DNA of 64,000 nt from Tardiphaga sp. P9-11 (lineage in GTDB: Bacteria > Pseudomonadota > Alphaproteobacteria > Rhizobiales > Xanthobacteraceae): positions 62,001-126,000 of the forward strand of contig NZ_NPKQ01000009.1 of assembly GCF_008329525.1 (NCBI RefSeq), given 5' to 3'. The notes beneath the pieces were generated by a model that did no database searches, was not told where the DNA came from, and saw nothing but the letters and a program-made list of their open reading frames with translations. A program made the translations under genes and the position numbers. The stretch's first letter is position 1; each line of letters starts with the position of its first letter. Positions 8,931-18,412 of this stretch are shown here, piece after piece.

Positions 8931-9994
8931 TAGACACCGCACACCACACGTCGTTATGGCCGGGCTTGTCCCGGCCATTCGCGTCTGGCTGGTGGACGCG
9001 AAAGAGATCTGCGGCGTTTGTCGCCACTGTCCTCGGGCTGTTTGCCAACACAGCTGCTCGCGCCGATCTCAAACTCTGCAACCGCATGAGCTATGTCGTC
9101 GAAGCCGCCATCGGCATCGACGACAAGAGCGCCACCGCGACGCGCGGCTGGTTTCGCATCGACCCCGCGCAGTGCCGCTTCGTCGTGCAGGGCACGCTGA
9201 CCGCCGACCGCATCCTGCTGCATGCCCGCGCGCTCAGCATCTATGGCGCCTCACCCGTGGCGCAGAACGGCACCGACAATCTTTGCATTGCGCCGGATAA
9301 CTTCGTCATCGCCGCCGCCCGGCAGTGCCGCGCCGGACAGTCGCAAGTGCCGTTCACAATGATCAAACCGACGCAGACTGACGACGGCAACATGGTCGCC
9401 TATCTCGCCGAAGACAGCGAATATGACGACGAGCAGGCCAAGCTCGCTGCGATCCAGCGCCTGCTTGTGATCGCCGGCTATGACGCCGCGCCGATCGACG
9501 GCGTGGACGGGCCGAAGACTCAAAACGCGCTCTCATCATTTCTCAAGAGCCGCGGTCTCACCGCCGACGCGGTGTCGACGCCGAACTTTTTCGAAACCAT
9601 GATCACCGCCGTGCAGGCTCCCTCTGCGACCGGCCTCACCTGGTGCAACGACACCTCCTACAAGGTCATGGCCTCGGTCGCGGCCGATGACGGCAAGGGT
9701 GTTGTCAGCCGCGGCTGGTATCGCATCGAGCCCGGCAAGTGCCTGCGGCCGGATGTTGTCGGCCAACCCCGACAGATCCTCAGTTTCGCCGAAGCCGTCG
9801 ATGACAACGGGCGCGCTATCAAGCTCAACGACAAGCCCCTGAACTGGGGCGGCGTTCGCATGCTGTGCACACGTGAGAGCAAGTTCGAAATTCGCGAACA
9901 CAACGACTGCAATACCCGCGGCCTCACCAGCGCGGGCTTCGCCATCGTCGATATGTCGGGCGGCGGCAGAACGCTGCGTTTTGCGACACCGTGA
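8927..9994 (+). CDS. Exported protein with two DUF1036 domains around a peptidoglycan-binding domain
   Basis: The 355-residue product has an N-terminal signal-like region ending NTAARA, so it is predicted to be exported. Two DUF1036 copies are visible: one near residues 47-140 ([14 protein letters not shown], then [11 protein letters not shown]) and one near 245-350 ([14 protein letters not shown], then [11 protein letters not shown]). Between them (about 175-220) is a putative peptidoglycan-binding fold ([20 protein letters not shown]). The start is uncertain: GTG at 8927 overlaps argB by 4 bp, and the first 20 codons run through a palindrome (8956-8978), so a TTG at 8966 is possible. An envelope role is inferred. 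Confidence 0.75.
   Translation: MIDTAHHTSLWPGLSRPFASGWWTRKRSAAFVATVLGLFANTAARADLKLCNRMSYVVEAAIGIDDKSATATRGWFRIDPAQCRFVVQGTLTADRILLHARALSIYGASPVAQNGTDNLCIAPDNFVIAAARQCRAGQSQVPFTMIKPTQTDDGNMVAYLAEDSEYDDEQAKLAAIQRLLVIAGYDAAPIDGVDGPKTQNALSSFLKSRGLTADAVSTPNFFETMITAVQAPSATGLTWCNDTSYKVMASVAADDGKGVVSRGWYRIEPGKCLRPDVVGQPRQILSFAEAVDDNGRAIKLNDKPLNWGGVRMLCTRESKFEIREHNDCNTRGLTSAGFAIVDMSGGGRTLRFATP
8956..8978. repeat. Palindrome inside the 5' end of the DUF1036 gene
   Basis: ATGGCCGGG and CCCGGCCAT pair perfectly around a CTTGT loop. It lies 26 bp after the end of argB, and its reading frames resemble the 'MAGLVPAI' peptides that such palindromes yield in related genomes. It may be a REP-like element that the downstream gene has absorbed. 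Confidence 0.5.
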
Positions 9995-10017
9995 CGGCCA
10001 GACAACAGAGACAATCA

Positions 10018-10725
10018 ATGACCTTGCCGACCAAATCGCCGCGTGCCTTCACTCATGTCGAGACATGGGTGTTCGATCTCGACAACACGCTGTATCCGCA
10101 TCACGTCAATCTGTGGCAGCAGGTCGACGGCAAGATCCGCGACTTCGTCGCGAACTTTCTCAAGGTATCGCCCGACGAGGCCTTCAAGGTTCAGAAGGAC
10201 TATTACAAGCGCTACGGCACCACCATGCGCGGCATGATGACCGAGCACGGTGTCCGCGCCGACGACTTCCTCGCTTTTGTCCACGAGATCGATCACTCGC
10301 CGCTGGAGCCCAATCCGGTGATGGGGACCGCCATCGCGCAACTACCCGGCCGCAAGCTGATCCTGACCAACGGCTCGGTCGCCCATGCCGGCTCCGTGCT
10401 GGAGCGTCTCGGCTTCGCCGATCAGTTCGAAGCAATCTTCGACATCATCGCGGCCGATCTGGAGCCAAAGCCGGCGCAGCAGACCTACGACAAGTTCCTG
10501 CGCGATCACGGCGTCGATCCCTCGAAGGCGGCCATGTTCGAGGACCTGTCGCGCAACCTCGTGGTGCCGCACAAGCTCGGCATGACGACCGTCTTGATCG
10601 TGCCTGATGGCGCCAAGGAAGTTGTCCGCGAGGACTGGGAGCTGGAAGGCCGTGATGACGACCATGTCGATCACGTCACCGACGATCTGACCGGGTTTCT
10701 GGCGGCGCTAAACAAGGCCCGCTAA
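10018..10725 (+). CDS. HAD-family pyrimidine 5'-nucleotidase
   Basis: A 235-residue HAD hydrolase of the SDT1/pyrimidine 5'-nucleotidase group. Motif I is FDLDNTLYP (nucleophile and acid Asp), motif II is LTNGS, the motif III lysine lies in the EPKP region, and motif IV is FEDLSRNL. It would dephosphorylate pyrimidine nucleoside monophosphates. ATG at 10018 is preferred because the preceding nine codons up to an in-frame start at 9991 are not family-like. It sits in the same direction as the neighbouring genes, 23 bp after the DUF1036 gene. Confidence 0.82.
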   Translation: MTLPTKSPRAFTHVETWVFDLDNTLYPHHVNLWQQVDGKIRDFVANFLKVSPDEAFKVQKDYYKRYGTTMRGMMTEHGVRADDFLAFVHEIDHSPLEPNPVMGTAIAQLPGRKLILTNGSVAHAGSVLERLGFADQFEAIFDIIAADLEPKPAQQTYDKFLRDHGVDPSKAAMFEDLSRNLVVPHKLGMTTVLIVPDGAKEVVREDWELEGRDDDHVDHVTDDLTGFLAALNKAR

Positions 10726-10826
10726 GGCGGGATGGCCGCTGGCGCGTCTTGACTCTCCCCGGCCGAATCCCGACAAAAGCTCCAAGAAATCACCTTTTTA
10801 CCCTCGATCTGCCCAAGGAAATCGCG

Positions 10827-11672
10827 ATGTCGCTGACCGCCCTCGAATCCACCATCAATGCCGCCTTCGATGCGCGCGACAATGTCAACGCCTCGACCAA
10901 GGGCGAAGTGCGCGACGCCGTCGATCAGGCGCTGAACCTGCTCGACAAGGGCGAGGCCCGCGTTGCCGTCCGCGCCGACGATGGCAAGTGGACCGTCAAT
11001 CAGTGGCTGAAGAAAGCTGTGCTGCTGTCGTTCCGCCTCAACGACATGACCACAATCTCGGGCGGCCCCGGCGGCGCACCGTGGTGGGACAAGGTGCCCT
11101 CGAAGTTCGACGGCTGGAGCGACGATCAGTTCCGTAGTGCGGCGTTCCGCGCCGTGCCGGGCGCCATCGTGCGCAAGTCGGCCTTCATCGCCAAGAACGT
11201 CGTGCTGATGCCGTCCTTCGTCAATCTCGGCGCCTATGTCGATGAGAGCTCGATGGTTGACACCTGGTCGACGGTGGGCTCCTGCGCCCAGATCGGCAAG
11301 CGCGTGCACATTTCCGGCGGCGTCGGCATCGGCGGCGTGCTGGAGCCGCTACAGGCCGGCCCGGTCATCATCGAGGACGACTGCTTCATCGGCGCCCGCT
11401 CGGAAGTCGCTGAAGGCGTCATCGTCCGCAAGGGCGCGGTGCTGGCCATGGGTGTGTTCCTGGGCGCATCGACCAAGATTGTCGACCGCGAAACCGGCGA
11501 AGTGTTCGTCGGCGAAGTGCCGGAATATGCCGTGCTGGTCCCCGGCAACCTGCCCGGCAAGCCGATGAAGAACGGCCAGATCGGCCCGTCCACCGCTTGC
11601 GCCGTGATCGTGAAGCGCGTCGACGAGCGCACCCGCTCCAAGACCAGCATCAACGAGCTGCTGCGCGACTAA
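10827..11672 (+). CDS. dapD: Tetrahydrodipicolinate N-succinyltransferase
   Basis: A 281-residue enzyme that succinylates tetrahydrodipicolinate in the succinylase branch of lysine/meso-diaminopimelate synthesis. It has an N-terminal helical domain, then a left-handed parallel beta-helix of hexapeptide repeats (for example [19 protein letters not shown]), and a C-terminal lobe. The ATG at 10827 has AAGGA upstream and gives the standard length; the frame remains open upstream. dapE follows after one gene. Its TAA stop is also the first part of a dispersed repeat. Confidence 0.96.
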   Translation: MSLTALESTINAAFDARDNVNASTKGEVRDAVDQALNLLDKGEARVAVRADDGKWTVNQWLKKAVLLSFRLNDMTTISGGPGGAPWWDKVPSKFDGWSDDQFRSAAFRAVPGAIVRKSAFIAKNVVLMPSFVNLGAYVDESSMVDTWSTVGSCAQIGKRVHISGGVGIGGVLEPLQAGPVIIEDDCFIGARSEVAEGVIVRKGAVLAMGVFLGASTKIVDRETGEVFVGEVPEYAVLVPGNLPGKPMKNGQIGPSTACAVIVKRVDERTRSKTSINELLRD

Positions 11673-11769
11673 AGTGTTCTCACGCGAAGTGGACACCAGT
11701 TCGCATCGGGAAAACCCGCCGGAATAAAAATGGAGCTTCAGTTCTGATTCTTATCGGAGCCGAAGCTCC
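11670..11769. repeat. Compound repeat: GTGGATACCGG-type box plus hairpin, copy 3
   Basis: From the dapD stop codon onward the sequence matches the boxes at 34570-34622 and 45939-45988 (stop codon, then AGTGTTCTC, then a GCGAAGTGGACACC core, then GAAAAC). Beyond it, GGAGCTTC (11732-11739) and GAAGCTCC (11762-11769) form a hairpin. Read on the minus strand, the hairpin is followed by a T-rich run, the same hairpin-T-box order seen in the other two copies. Confidence 0.7.
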
Positions 11770-11839
11770 GGTTTACGTTCAGGCCGGTTTGCGCGTAGCA
11801 TCGCGCAGACCGGACCGATCCGTTGACCTGGGGGCTGCC

Positions 11840-12316
11840 ATGGACTGGACCACGCTGCTTTTCAGCTTCAAGGGACGGATCAATCGCGGCAAATACTGGC
11901 TCGCGATCCTTATTTACATAGTGGCCTGGGTCGCCTTCGTGGCTGCTGCCGTCATGTGGCTCGGCGGCTTTGACACCGATCGCCTGTTCAGCATGGTCGG
12001 CGGCGCACTGTTGCTGTGGCTGGCTGCCATCGTCCTCATCGTCGCCGGCACATGGTCCGGGGTCGCTACCGGCATCAAGCGGCTGCATGACCGCGAAAAA
12101 AGCGGCTGGTGGATCCTGGTGTTCTGGCTCGGGCCGAGCGTCCTGAGCGGCATCGGCAGCACCAGCAGCGCAAGCACCAGCTTCGTCTTTCATATTGCCA
12201 GCTTCGCCGTCACCATCTGGGCCATCGTCGAACTGGGCTTCCTGCGCGGCACCCCCGGGCCGAACGAATACGGCCCCGATCCGCTTGCCGAACTCGCCAC
12301 TGCACCAAGGGTCTGA
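11840..12316 (+). CDS. DUF805 family membrane protein
   Basis: A 158-residue protein beginning [20 protein letters not shown], the typical DUF805 opening, with a FKGRINR motif before the first transmembrane helix. Three to four helices follow, with the conserved [13 protein letters not shown] loop and the C-terminal [10 protein letters not shown] tail. Function is unknown in the family. It shares a TGATG overlap with dapE, so translation is likely coupled. Confidence 0.85.
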   Translation: MDWTTLLFSFKGRINRGKYWLAILIYIVAWVAFVAAAVMWLGGFDTDRLFSMVGGALLLWLAAIVLIVAGTWSGVATGIKRLHDREKSGWWILVFWLGPSVLSGIGSTSSASTSFVFHIASFAVTIWAIVELGFLRGTPGPNEYGPDPLAELATAPRV

Positions 12317-13473
12317 TGTCCACCACCGCTCTTTCGATTGCTCAAGATCTGCTTCGCTGCCCCTCCGTCACCCCTGCTGACGCGGGCGCGCTCGGCGTGC
12401 TCGAGCAGTTGCTGACGTCCGCGGGCTTCACGGTGCAGCGCGTCACTTTCAGCGAGGAAGGCAGCGCGGATATCGAAAACCTCTATGCCCGCATCGGGAC
12501 GTCCGCGCCGCATATCTGCTTCGCCGGCCATACCGACGTGGTGCCGCCCGGCGACGAGGCGGCATGGACCCATGGCGCTTTCTCCGGCGACGTCAAGAAC
12601 GGGGTGCTCTACGGCCGCGGCGCGGTGGACATGAAGGGCGGCATCGCCGCCAGTGTCGCCGCCGTGCTGGATTATCTCGCGGCGAATGACGGGCAGCCCA
12701 AAGGCTCGATCTCGTTCCTCATCACCGGTGACGAGGAAGGCATCGCCGTCAACGGCACCGTGAAGCTGCTGCAATGGACCGCCGAGCGCGGCGAAAAGTT
12801 CGATCACTGCATCGTCGGCGAGCCCTCGAATGTCGAGGAGATGGGCGACACCATCAAGATCGGCCGCCGCGGCTCGCAATCCGGCACGCTCGTGGTCGAC
12901 GGCGTACAGGGCCATGTCGCCTATCCGCATCGTGCGTCCAATCCGGTGCCGGACATCGCTGCGCTGATCGTGGCATTGAGCGGCGACCCGCTGGATCAGG
13001 GCAATGCGCAGTTTCAGCCGTCGAATCTCGAATTTACCTCGGTGGATGTCGGCAACACCGCCAGCAACGTGATCCCCGCTCAGGCCCGAGCCAAGTTCAA
13101 CATCCGCTTCAACGACCATCACACGCAGGAAACGCTGCGCGACCTGATCGATGCGCGCGTTGCGGCCGCGGCCGGCAACCGGATAAAGGCGCATGTCATC
13201 TGGGAGCCGAGCAATTCGGATTCCTTCGTCACCAAGCCGGGCGCATTTACCGATCTCGTCGCCGCCGCGATCAAGGATGTGACGGGACGCACCCCAGACC
13301 TCAACACCGGTGGCGGCACGTCTGACGCGCGGTTCATCAAGAACTACTGCCCGGTGATCGAATTCGGCCTGGTCGGCCAGACCATGCACCAGATTGACGA
13401 ACACACGAAGGTGTCCGATCTGGAAAAGCTCACCCAAATCTATCGCGGCGTACTGGATCGGTATTTCACATGA
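12316..13473 (+). CDS. dapE: Succinyl-diaminopimelate desuccinylase
   Basis: A 385-residue M20 zinc peptidase that removes succinate from N-succinyl-LL-diaminopimelate. Metal and catalytic residues are visible: His72 and Asp74 in [11 protein letters not shown], the bridging Asp105 in [10 protein letters not shown], and the Glu140-Glu141 pair in TGDEEG, with a C-terminal His in QTMHQIDEH. It completes the pathway step pair with dapD upstream; dapC is not in the window. It overlaps both the preceding gene (by 1 bp) and the following gene (by 4 bp). Confidence 0.96.
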   Translation: MSTTALSIAQDLLRCPSVTPADAGALGVLEQLLTSAGFTVQRVTFSEEGSADIENLYARIGTSAPHICFAGHTDVVPPGDEAAWTHGAFSGDVKNGVLYGRGAVDMKGGIAASVAAVLDYLAANDGQPKGSISFLITGDEEGIAVNGTVKLLQWTAERGEKFDHCIVGEPSNVEEMGDTIKIGRRGSQSGTLVVDGVQGHVAYPHRASNPVPDIAALIVALSGDPLDQGNAQFQPSNLEFTSVDVGNTASNVIPAQARAKFNIRFNDHHTQETLRDLIDARVAAAAGNRIKAHVIWEPSNSDSFVTKPGAFTDLVAAAIKDVTGRTPDLNTGGGTSDARFIKNYCPVIEFGLVGQTMHQIDEHTKVSDLEKLTQIYRGVLDRYFT

Positions 13474-14030
13474 GCGGCAAAATTCTCGTTCTCACTGCGC
13501 TTGAGAGCGAGCTGGACAAATCACGTGCCCCGTCAGAGATCGAGGTGATTTTCACGGGCGTCGGCAAGATCAACACGACGATCGCAACGCTTCAGGCGGT
13601 GCAGGCCATGCAGCCCAAGCTCGTCGTGAACTACGGCACCGCCGGCAAGCTGAACACCAGACTCAGCGGCCTCGTCGAGGTCAGCGACGTGATCCAGCGC
13701 GACATGAATGCCGAGCCGTTGGCGCCGCGCGGCCGCACACCTTTTGCGCCCGATCTCGACCGCCTGGTTTCGGGCCAATCAGGCGTGATCTGCGGCAGTG
13801 GTGACAGTTTCGTCACCTCCACCGATCCCTGGCTGGTGGCGAACAATGTCGACATCGTCGACATGGAACTGTTTGCCATCGCGCAGGTCTGCCTGCGCCA
13901 CGGCATCCGCTGGCGCGCCTTCAAGTTCATCACCGACGATGCCAACGATTTCGCGCACGAGCATTGGACGGCAAATGTCGCCAATGGACAGGATCTGTTC
14001 TGGGACGCGATAAAGGACGTGAAGGTCTAG
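13470..14030 (+). CDS. Nucleosidase / phosphorylase superfamily protein (MTA/SAH nucleosidase-like)
   Basis: A 186-residue PNP/UDP-type fold protein: N-terminal strand [12 protein letters not shown], then [10 protein letters not shown], the glycine strand VNYGTAGKL, and the substrate region [11 protein letters not shown] with a downstream Asp in FITDDAND. It resembles 5'-methylthioadenosine/S-adenosylhomocysteine nucleosidases but is shorter than the ~230-residue canonical enzyme, so the substrate is uncertain. It overlaps dapE by 4 bp (ATGA). Its stop codon overlaps that of the convergent truA gene. Confidence 0.78.
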   Translation: MSGKILVLTALESELDKSRAPSEIEVIFTGVGKINTTIATLQAVQAMQPKLVVNYGTAGKLNTRLSGLVEVSDVIQRDMNAEPLAPRGRTPFAPDLDRLVSGQSGVICGSGDSFVTSTDPWLVANNVDIVDMELFAIAQVCLRHGIRWRAFKFITDDANDFAHEHWTANVANGQDLFWDAIKDVKV

Positions 14031-14767
14031 TAGTCGACCTTTACCAGATACAGCCCATCCGGCGGCGCGACGATGCCGCAGGCGCTGCGGTCCTTCGCGG
14101 CCAGCGCCGCAGCCAGGTCGTCCGGCGTCCAACGTCCGTTGCCGACCCAGACCAGCGAGCCGACCATCGAGCGCACCTGACTGTGCAAGAAAGATCGCGC
14201 GGATGTCGTGATCGTGATCGCCTCACCATCCTGTTCCACGTCGAGCTGATCGAGCGTGCGGATCGGCGACTTGGCCTGGCATTCGGTGTCGCGGAAGGTC
14301 GTGAAGTCGTGTCGGCCGAGCAGGCGCTTCGCGCCCTCGTGCATCGCTGCGACATCGAGCGGACGCGGCACGCGCCAGACACGGCCGGCGTCTACCGCGA
14401 GGTTCGCGCGGCGATTGCTGATGCGATAGACGTAATGGCGTTTGACGGCCGAGAACCGCGCCTCGAAATCATCCGGCACGATATCAGCGGACAGCACGCC
14501 GACCGGGTGCGGCCGCAGATGCGCGTTCATGCCATCGCGAAAGCGACCGGGCACCAACGCTTTCGGCACATCACAATGCGCGACTTGACCGAGCGCATGG
14601 ACGCCCGCATCGGTGCGCCCGGCACCGTGAACGCGGATCGGCTCGCCGCAAATGGCCTCCGCGGCACGCTCCAGCGCGCCCTGCACGGTCAGCGTTGCGT
14701 TGGCTTGCACCTGCCATCCGGAAAATGGCGTGCCGTCATATTCGATGATCATCTTGTAGCGCGGCAT
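14027..14767 (-). CDS. truA: tRNA pseudouridine(38-40) synthase TruA
   Basis: A 246-residue pseudouridine synthase starting [19 protein letters not shown]. The catalytic aspartate is Asp53 in [14 protein letters not shown]. It modifies the anticodon stem-loop positions 38-40 of several tRNAs. The ATG at 14767 gives family length; an upstream ATG at 14794 would read through a repeat element. It is third in the def-fmt-truA string. Its stop overlaps the stop of the convergent nucleosidase gene by three bases. Confidence 0.95.
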   Translation of the reverse strand: MPRYKMIIEYDGTPFSGWQVQANATLTVQGALERAAEAICGEPIRVHGAGRTDAGVHALGQVAHCDVPKALVPGRFRDGMNAHLRPHPVGVLSADIVPDDFEARFSAVKRHYVYRISNRRANLAVDAGRVWRVPRPLDVAAMHEGAKRLLGRHDFTTFRDTECQAKSPIRTLDQLDVEQDGEAITITTSARSFLHSQVRSMVGSLVWVGNGRWTPDDLAAALAAKDRSACGIVAPPDGLYLVKVDY

Positions 14768-14770
14768 CAG

Positions 14771-14817
14771 AGCATGATCCCGAAAAGTGGCCACCGGTTT
14801 TCGGACAAGATCATGCT
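14771..14817. repeat. 47-bp dispersed palindromic repeat, copy 2
   Basis: 45 of 47 bases match the copy at 1034-1080, with identical terminal inverted repeats AGCATGATC/GATCATGCT. It fills nearly the whole gap between fmt and truA: its end supplies the last base of the fmt TGA stop, and truA starts 3 bp beyond the other end. The truA ribosome-binding region therefore lies within the element. Confidence 0.85.
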
Positions 14818-15749
14818 CATGAAAGGCGCAGCGGTGGCTTCAGCGGCGTGCCACGCAGGAATTCAATGGCCTTCATCGGCTGCTTGCCAGCGCGCTGCAG
14901 GTCGATGATCCGGATCGCATCGTCGCCGCAGGCAATGGTGAGCTGGTCGTCGATCACATCGCCGGGCGCGCCCGATCCCTTCGCGAGTTCGCAACGCAGA
15001 ATCTTCACGCGCACCGCCTCGCCTTCGATCGGCATCTCGCACCACGCGCCGGGAAACGGCGACAGACCGTGGATATGTCGCAGCACGTTGCGCGCCGGCT
15101 TCGACCAGTCGATCTTGGCCTCGGCCTTGTCGATCTTGGCAGCGTAGGTCACGCCGACATCGCTTTGCGGCGTCAGGCTCAGCCGGCCCCTTTCCAGCGC
15201 GCCCATGGCACGCACCATCAGGTCGGCACCGAGCGGCGCCAGCGCGTCATGCAGGTCCAGCGCGGTCATCGCATCGGTGATGGGCAAGCGCTCGGCCATG
15301 GCGACATCGCCGGTGTCGAGGCCGACATCCATCTTCATCACCATGACACCGCTTTCGGCGTCGCCTTCCATGATCGCGCGATTGATCGGCGCGGCGCCGC
15401 GCCAGCGTGGCAACAACGAGCCGTGCAGGTTGAAGCAACCCAGGGGCGGCACATCGAGAATGTTCTGCGGCAGGATCATGCCATAGGCGACGACCACCGC
15501 CGCCTCGGCCTCATGCGACCGGAACTCGGCTTCAGCATCCGGCGTCCGCAATGTCTTCGGCGTGAACACGGGAATGCCGAGCCGTTCGGCTTCGCGCGCC
15601 ACCGGCGTTGGCTGCAGCTTCATGCCACGGCCGGCAGGCTTCGGCTCGCGGGTATAGACGGCCACGATCTCATGGCCATGAGCCACGAGTTCGAGCAGCG
15701 TCGGCACCGCGAAATCCGGCGTGCCCATGAAGATCAAACGAAGCGACAT
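14817..15749 (-). CDS. fmt: Methionyl-tRNA formyltransferase
   Basis: A 310-residue enzyme that formylates initiator Met-tRNA using 10-formyltetrahydrofolate. The N-terminal Rossmann domain has [10 protein letters not shown], and the catalytic residues Asn107 and His109 are in [16 protein letters not shown], with the catalytic aspartate (about residue 145) in GLDTGDVA. The C-terminal OB-fold tRNA-binding domain is present. It lies 39 bp downstream of def, which removes the formyl group later. Confidence 0.96.
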   Translation of the reverse strand: MSLRLIFMGTPDFAVPTLLELVAHGHEIVAVYTREPKPAGRGMKLQPTPVAREAERLGIPVFTPKTLRTPDAEAEFRSHEAEAAVVVAYGMILPQNILDVPPLGCFNLHGSLLPRWRGAAPINRAIMEGDAESGVMVMKMDVGLDTGDVAMAERLPITDAMTALDLHDALAPLGADLMVRAMGALERGRLSLTPQSDVGVTYAAKIDKAEAKIDWSKPARNVLRHIHGLSPFPGAWCEMPIEGEAVRVKILRCELAKGSGAPGDVIDDQLTIACGDDAIRIIDLQRAGKQPMKAIEFLRGTPLKPPLRLS

Positions 15750-15788
15750 AGGTCGGAGCCGATCTGTTGCAGCGTGACGCGGAGAAAC

Positions 15789-16310
15789 CTACTCCGCGCG
15801 CTTGGCGAGCTTGGTGAACTTCTTCAGCACGCGGTCGCGCTTCAGCTTGGAGAGGTAATCGACAAACAGCACGCCATTGAGATGATCGATCTCATGCTGG
15901 ATGCAGGTCGCGAACAACCCGCTGGCCTCCTCCTCGACCGTCTTGCCGTCGAGATCGAGATAGCGGATGCGCACCGTCGCCGGGCGTTCCACTTCCTCGT
16001 AATATTCCGGAATCGACAGGCAGCCTTCCTCGTAGACCGAGAATTCTTCCGAAGCCGAGATGACCTCCGGATTGATGAAGACACGCGGCTTCTTGCCGTC
16101 CTCCTCATCGTCCTTCTTGGCGATGTCCATGGTGATCAGCCGCAGCGGGACCGCGATCTGGATCGCCGCCAGCCCGATCCCGGGTGCGTCATACATCGTC
16201 TCGAACATGTCGTCGGCGAGCTTGCGCACCTCCGACGTCACCTTCTCGACAGGTTTGGAGATCAGCCGCAACTGTTTGTCCGGCAGGATAATAATTTCAC
16301 GAATGGCCAT
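15789..16310 (-). CDS. def: Peptide deformylase
   Basis: A 173-residue metalloenzyme that removes the N-formyl group from nascent proteins. The three family motifs are clear: GIGLAAIQ (44-51), EGCLSIPE with metal ligand Cys97, and QHEIDHLNG with His139, Glu140 and His143. ATG at 16310 gives the start [11 protein letters not shown]; the frame is open upstream but not family-like. It is first in def-fmt-truA, and its promoter region is shared with rmuC and contains the CtrA-type box array. Confidence 0.96.
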   Translation of the reverse strand: MAIREIIILPDKQLRLISKPVEKVTSEVRKLADDMFETMYDAPGIGLAAIQIAVPLRLITMDIAKKDDEEDGKKPRVFINPEVISASEEFSVYEEGCLSIPEYYEEVERPATVRIRYLDLDGKTVEEEASGLFATCIQHEIDHLNGVLFVDYLSKLKRDRVLKKFTKLAKRAE

Positions 16311-16376
16311 GTCGGGCGATTTAATCTGCGCGCCTGCCTGGGTCAATGCGTTGGAAAAGCAGCGCTTCGAAGGGCG

Positions 16377-16496
16377 TTAACCCCTCGCTAACCATGACCA
16401 TTAAGGCAGGGTTAACCATGCCAGTTAAGGTCAGCTTAACCTCGTTTCTTAAGCTTGGGTTAACCACGAAAATTCACCTTGCATTAACCATAAATG
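16377..16496. promoter_or_regulatory. Five-unit, 24-bp-phased array of CtrA-type boxes
   Basis: Units start at 16377, 16401, 16425, 16449 and 16473, exactly 24 bp apart. Each is TTAA, seven bases, then TTAACC, then seven bases. Units 2, 3 and 4 match the known alphaproteobacterial CtrA consensus TTAA-N7-TTAAC exactly; unit 1 has CTAAC in the second half and unit 5 has TTCA in the first half. The array lies 67 bp upstream of the def ATG and 46 bp upstream of the rmuC ATG. A GANTC site (GAATC, 16523-16527), the CcrM methylation target, lies next to it. Boxes are seen; CtrA binding is inferred. Confidence 0.75.
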
Positions 16497-16542
16497 TTCC
16501 CTCTTCGTTCGCTTCACTGCCCGAATCGGCTAGAGTAACGGG

Positions 16543-17757
16543 ATGAACGAGATCCTTTTCTTGATCGGCGACATGCCGGTTACCGTGGGTGTGGCACTGA
16601 CCGGCTTCGGCGCGCTGGCGCTGACCTTGCTGCTGGTCATCGCCATTATCATCGCCCGCTCCGGCAACCATGGCGCGGCGATGGCCATGGCACAGGCGAT
16701 CCGCGCCGACGAACTCGAAGAACGCCTCAGCGAGGTGTTGAAGGCACAGAACGAGGCCACCGGCCGCGTCGATGCCATGGGTCAGGCCTTGGCAGGCCGT
16801 CAGGCCGACATGGCGCGTGCGGTATCCGAGCGGCTGGATTCGGTGACGCATCGCGTCGGCCAATCCATGGAACAGACCACGCGCAACACCATGGAAAGCC
16901 TGAGCGCACTGCATGAGCGCCTGGGCATCATCGACAACGCCCACAAGAACCTCACCGACCTGACCTCGCAGGTGACGACGCTGCGCGACGTGCTCGCCAA
17001 CAAGCAGTCGCGCGGCGCCTTCGGCCAGGCGCGGATGGAAAGCATCGTCATGGACGGCATGCCGAGCGGTGCCTATGCGTTCCAGCACACGCTGTCATCG
17101 GGCAAACGGCCGGATTGCGTGATCTTCCTGCCGGACCAGCGCCCGCTGTGCATCGACGCTAAGTTCCCGCTGGAAGCCGTCACCGCGCTGCATGATGCGC
17201 GCAGCGACGAGGAGAAGAAATACGCGGCGCAGCGCCTGCGCACCGACGTGATGAAGCATGTCACCGATATCGCCGAGAAGTATCTGGTGGCCGGCGAAAC
17301 GCAGGACACGGCATTGATGTTCGTGCCGTCGGAGTCGGTCTATGCCGAAATTCACGACGGTTTCGACGACATCATCCAGAAGGCCTATCGCGCCCGCGTG
17401 GTGCTGGTGTCGCCATCGCTGCTGATGCTGGCGATCCAGGTGATGCAGCAGATCCTGAAGGACGCGCGGATGCGCGACGCCGCCGACCAGATCCGCACCG
17501 AGGTACTGAATTTGGGCGACGACCTCACCCGTCTGCGCGATCGCGTGATGAAGCTTCAGACTCATTTCGGACAGGCCAATGAAGACGTTCGCCAGATCCT
17601 GATTTCCGCCGACAAGATCGAGAAGCGCGCCGGCCGCATCGAGGAACTGGACTTCAGCAAGAGTGAGCCCGCCACCGAGGTGGCGCCCGTCATTGCCAAG
17701 ACCGCCGCCCCCGACATGTTCGCGCCGCTGCCGCGCAAGCTGCAGGCTGGGGAGTAG
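16543..17757 (+). CDS. rmuC: DNA recombination protein RmuC
   Basis: A 404-residue protein with an N-terminal membrane segment (about 20-40), a long coiled-coil region (about 50-165), and the RmuC nuclease-like core with KRPDCVIFLPD, CIDAKFPLEA and FVPSESVYAEI, followed by VSPSLLMLAIQV. RmuC proteins limit recombination at inverted repeats; the core belongs to the PD-(D/E)XK fold and the Asp-Ala-Lys here fits that site. Its upstream region contains the CtrA-type array, suggesting cell-cycle control (inference). Confidence 0.93.
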   Translation: MNEILFLIGDMPVTVGVALTGFGALALTLLLVIAIIIARSGNHGAAMAMAQAIRADELEERLSEVLKAQNEATGRVDAMGQALAGRQADMARAVSERLDSVTHRVGQSMEQTTRNTMESLSALHERLGIIDNAHKNLTDLTSQVTTLRDVLANKQSRGAFGQARMESIVMDGMPSGAYAFQHTLSSGKRPDCVIFLPDQRPLCIDAKFPLEAVTALHDARSDEEKKYAAQRLRTDVMKHVTDIAEKYLVAGETQDTALMFVPSESVYAEIHDGFDDIIQKAYRARVVLVSPSLLMLAIQVMQQILKDARMRDAADQIRTEVLNLGDDLTRLRDRVMKLQTHFGQANEDVRQILISADKIEKRAGRIEELDFSKSEPATEVAPVIAKTAAPDMFAPLPRKLQAGE

Positions 17758-17770
17758 AGCTCAATTTGTT

Positions 17771-17882
17771 GTCACCCGGCTTGACCGGGTGACCCAGTAA
17801 ACGCCGTCGCCACATTTACTCGCCGCAGCAAAATACAAGCACTGCCGCATACTGGATCGCCCGGTCAAGCCGGGCGATGACA
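17771..17882. mobile_element. MITE-like element, left copy
   Basis: A 112-bp unit with a hairpin at each end: CACCCGG-CTTGA-CCGGGTG at the left and ATCGCCCGG-TCAAG-CCGGGCGAT at the right. The two end hairpins are inverted relative to each other, as in a miniature inverted-repeat element. About 55 bp of unique sequence separates them. A second direct copy, by eye about 80% identical, lies at 18239-18352. It begins 13 bp after rmuC. Confidence 0.65.
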
Positions 17883-17899
17883 GCCGAAAAGTCGTTCGC

Positions 17900-18196
17900 T
17901 CACCGGCAAATCAGCGGATAGAGATCATCCCAGTTGGGATTATCTTTCTCGATCAATACGACCTTCCATTCCCGCATCCACTTCTTGAGCCGCTTCTCGC
18001 GGTGCATGGCGTATTCGATATTGTCGAAGCGTTCGTAGTAGACGAGCCGGTCGATGCCATAGGCCTTCGTGAATCCCTCTGCGGCTTTCGTTTTGTGTTC
18101 GTATACGCGGCGAATGAGATCGTTCGTTACGCCGATATACAGCGTCCCGCCAATCCCGCTGGCGAGAATGTAGACGTAAAATGTGTACGTCCTCAT
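17900..18196 (-). CDS. GIY-YIG family nuclease (YhbQ-like)
   Basis: A 98-residue single-domain protein beginning MRTYTFYVYILAS. The GIY-YIG core is degenerate in typical form as YVYILAS...GTLYIGVTNDL, with the conserved Arg in LIRRVYEHK and a later Glu-containing helix RFDNIEYAMHREKRLKKW. Such YhbQ/UPF0213 proteins may act on DNA; their role is uncertain. The start at 18196 is preferred over one at 18301 because the longer frame runs into the flanking repeat. The gene sits between two direct copies of a MITE-like element. Confidence 0.87.
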   Translation of the reverse strand: MRTYTFYVYILASGIGGTLYIGVTNDLIRRVYEHKTKAAEGFTKAYGIDRLVYYERFDNIEYAMHREKRLKKWMREWKVVLIEKDNPNWDDLYPLICR

Positions 18197-18238
18197 CACG
18201 AAAACTCGCGACTGCAATTGTAGCCAACTCAGTCTGTC

Positions 18239-18352
18239 GTCACCCAGCTTGACCGGGTGAACCCAGTATACACCGTCCTCAAAATTTACACCCCACAGCA
18301 AAACACAAGCTCCGCCGGCTACTGGATCGCCCGGTCAAGCCGGGCGATGACA
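18239..18352. mobile_element. MITE-like element, right copy
   Basis: A 114-bp direct copy of the element at 17771-17882, with the same layout of end hairpins. The left hairpin is slightly decayed (CACCCAG-CTTGA-CCGGGTG); the right hairpin is perfect. It starts 43 bp upstream of the nuclease ATG and ends 60 bp before the AmpG-like gene. Confidence 0.65.
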
Positions 18353-18412
18353 ACCGAGAGGGGGGATACGAAGCCACGGGCCGCTTCCTCCCGAATCTGC
18401 TAACCCTTCCCC

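Noticed and set aside
12190-13437. 415-codon open frame on the minus strand
   Set aside because: It is the complement of dapE; the plus-strand protein has full M20 motifs and the minus frame reads as low-complexity Arg/His/Ala-rich sequence.
16310-16543. Replication origin suggested by five CtrA boxes
   Set aside because: Caulobacter's origin also has five CtrA sites, but here I see no cluster of DnaA boxes, no AT-rich unwinding stretch and no dnaA, hemE or parAB nearby.
18197-18301. N-terminal extension of the GIY-YIG protein
   Set aside because: The extra 35 codons run into the right-hand MITE-like copy and lack family similarity.
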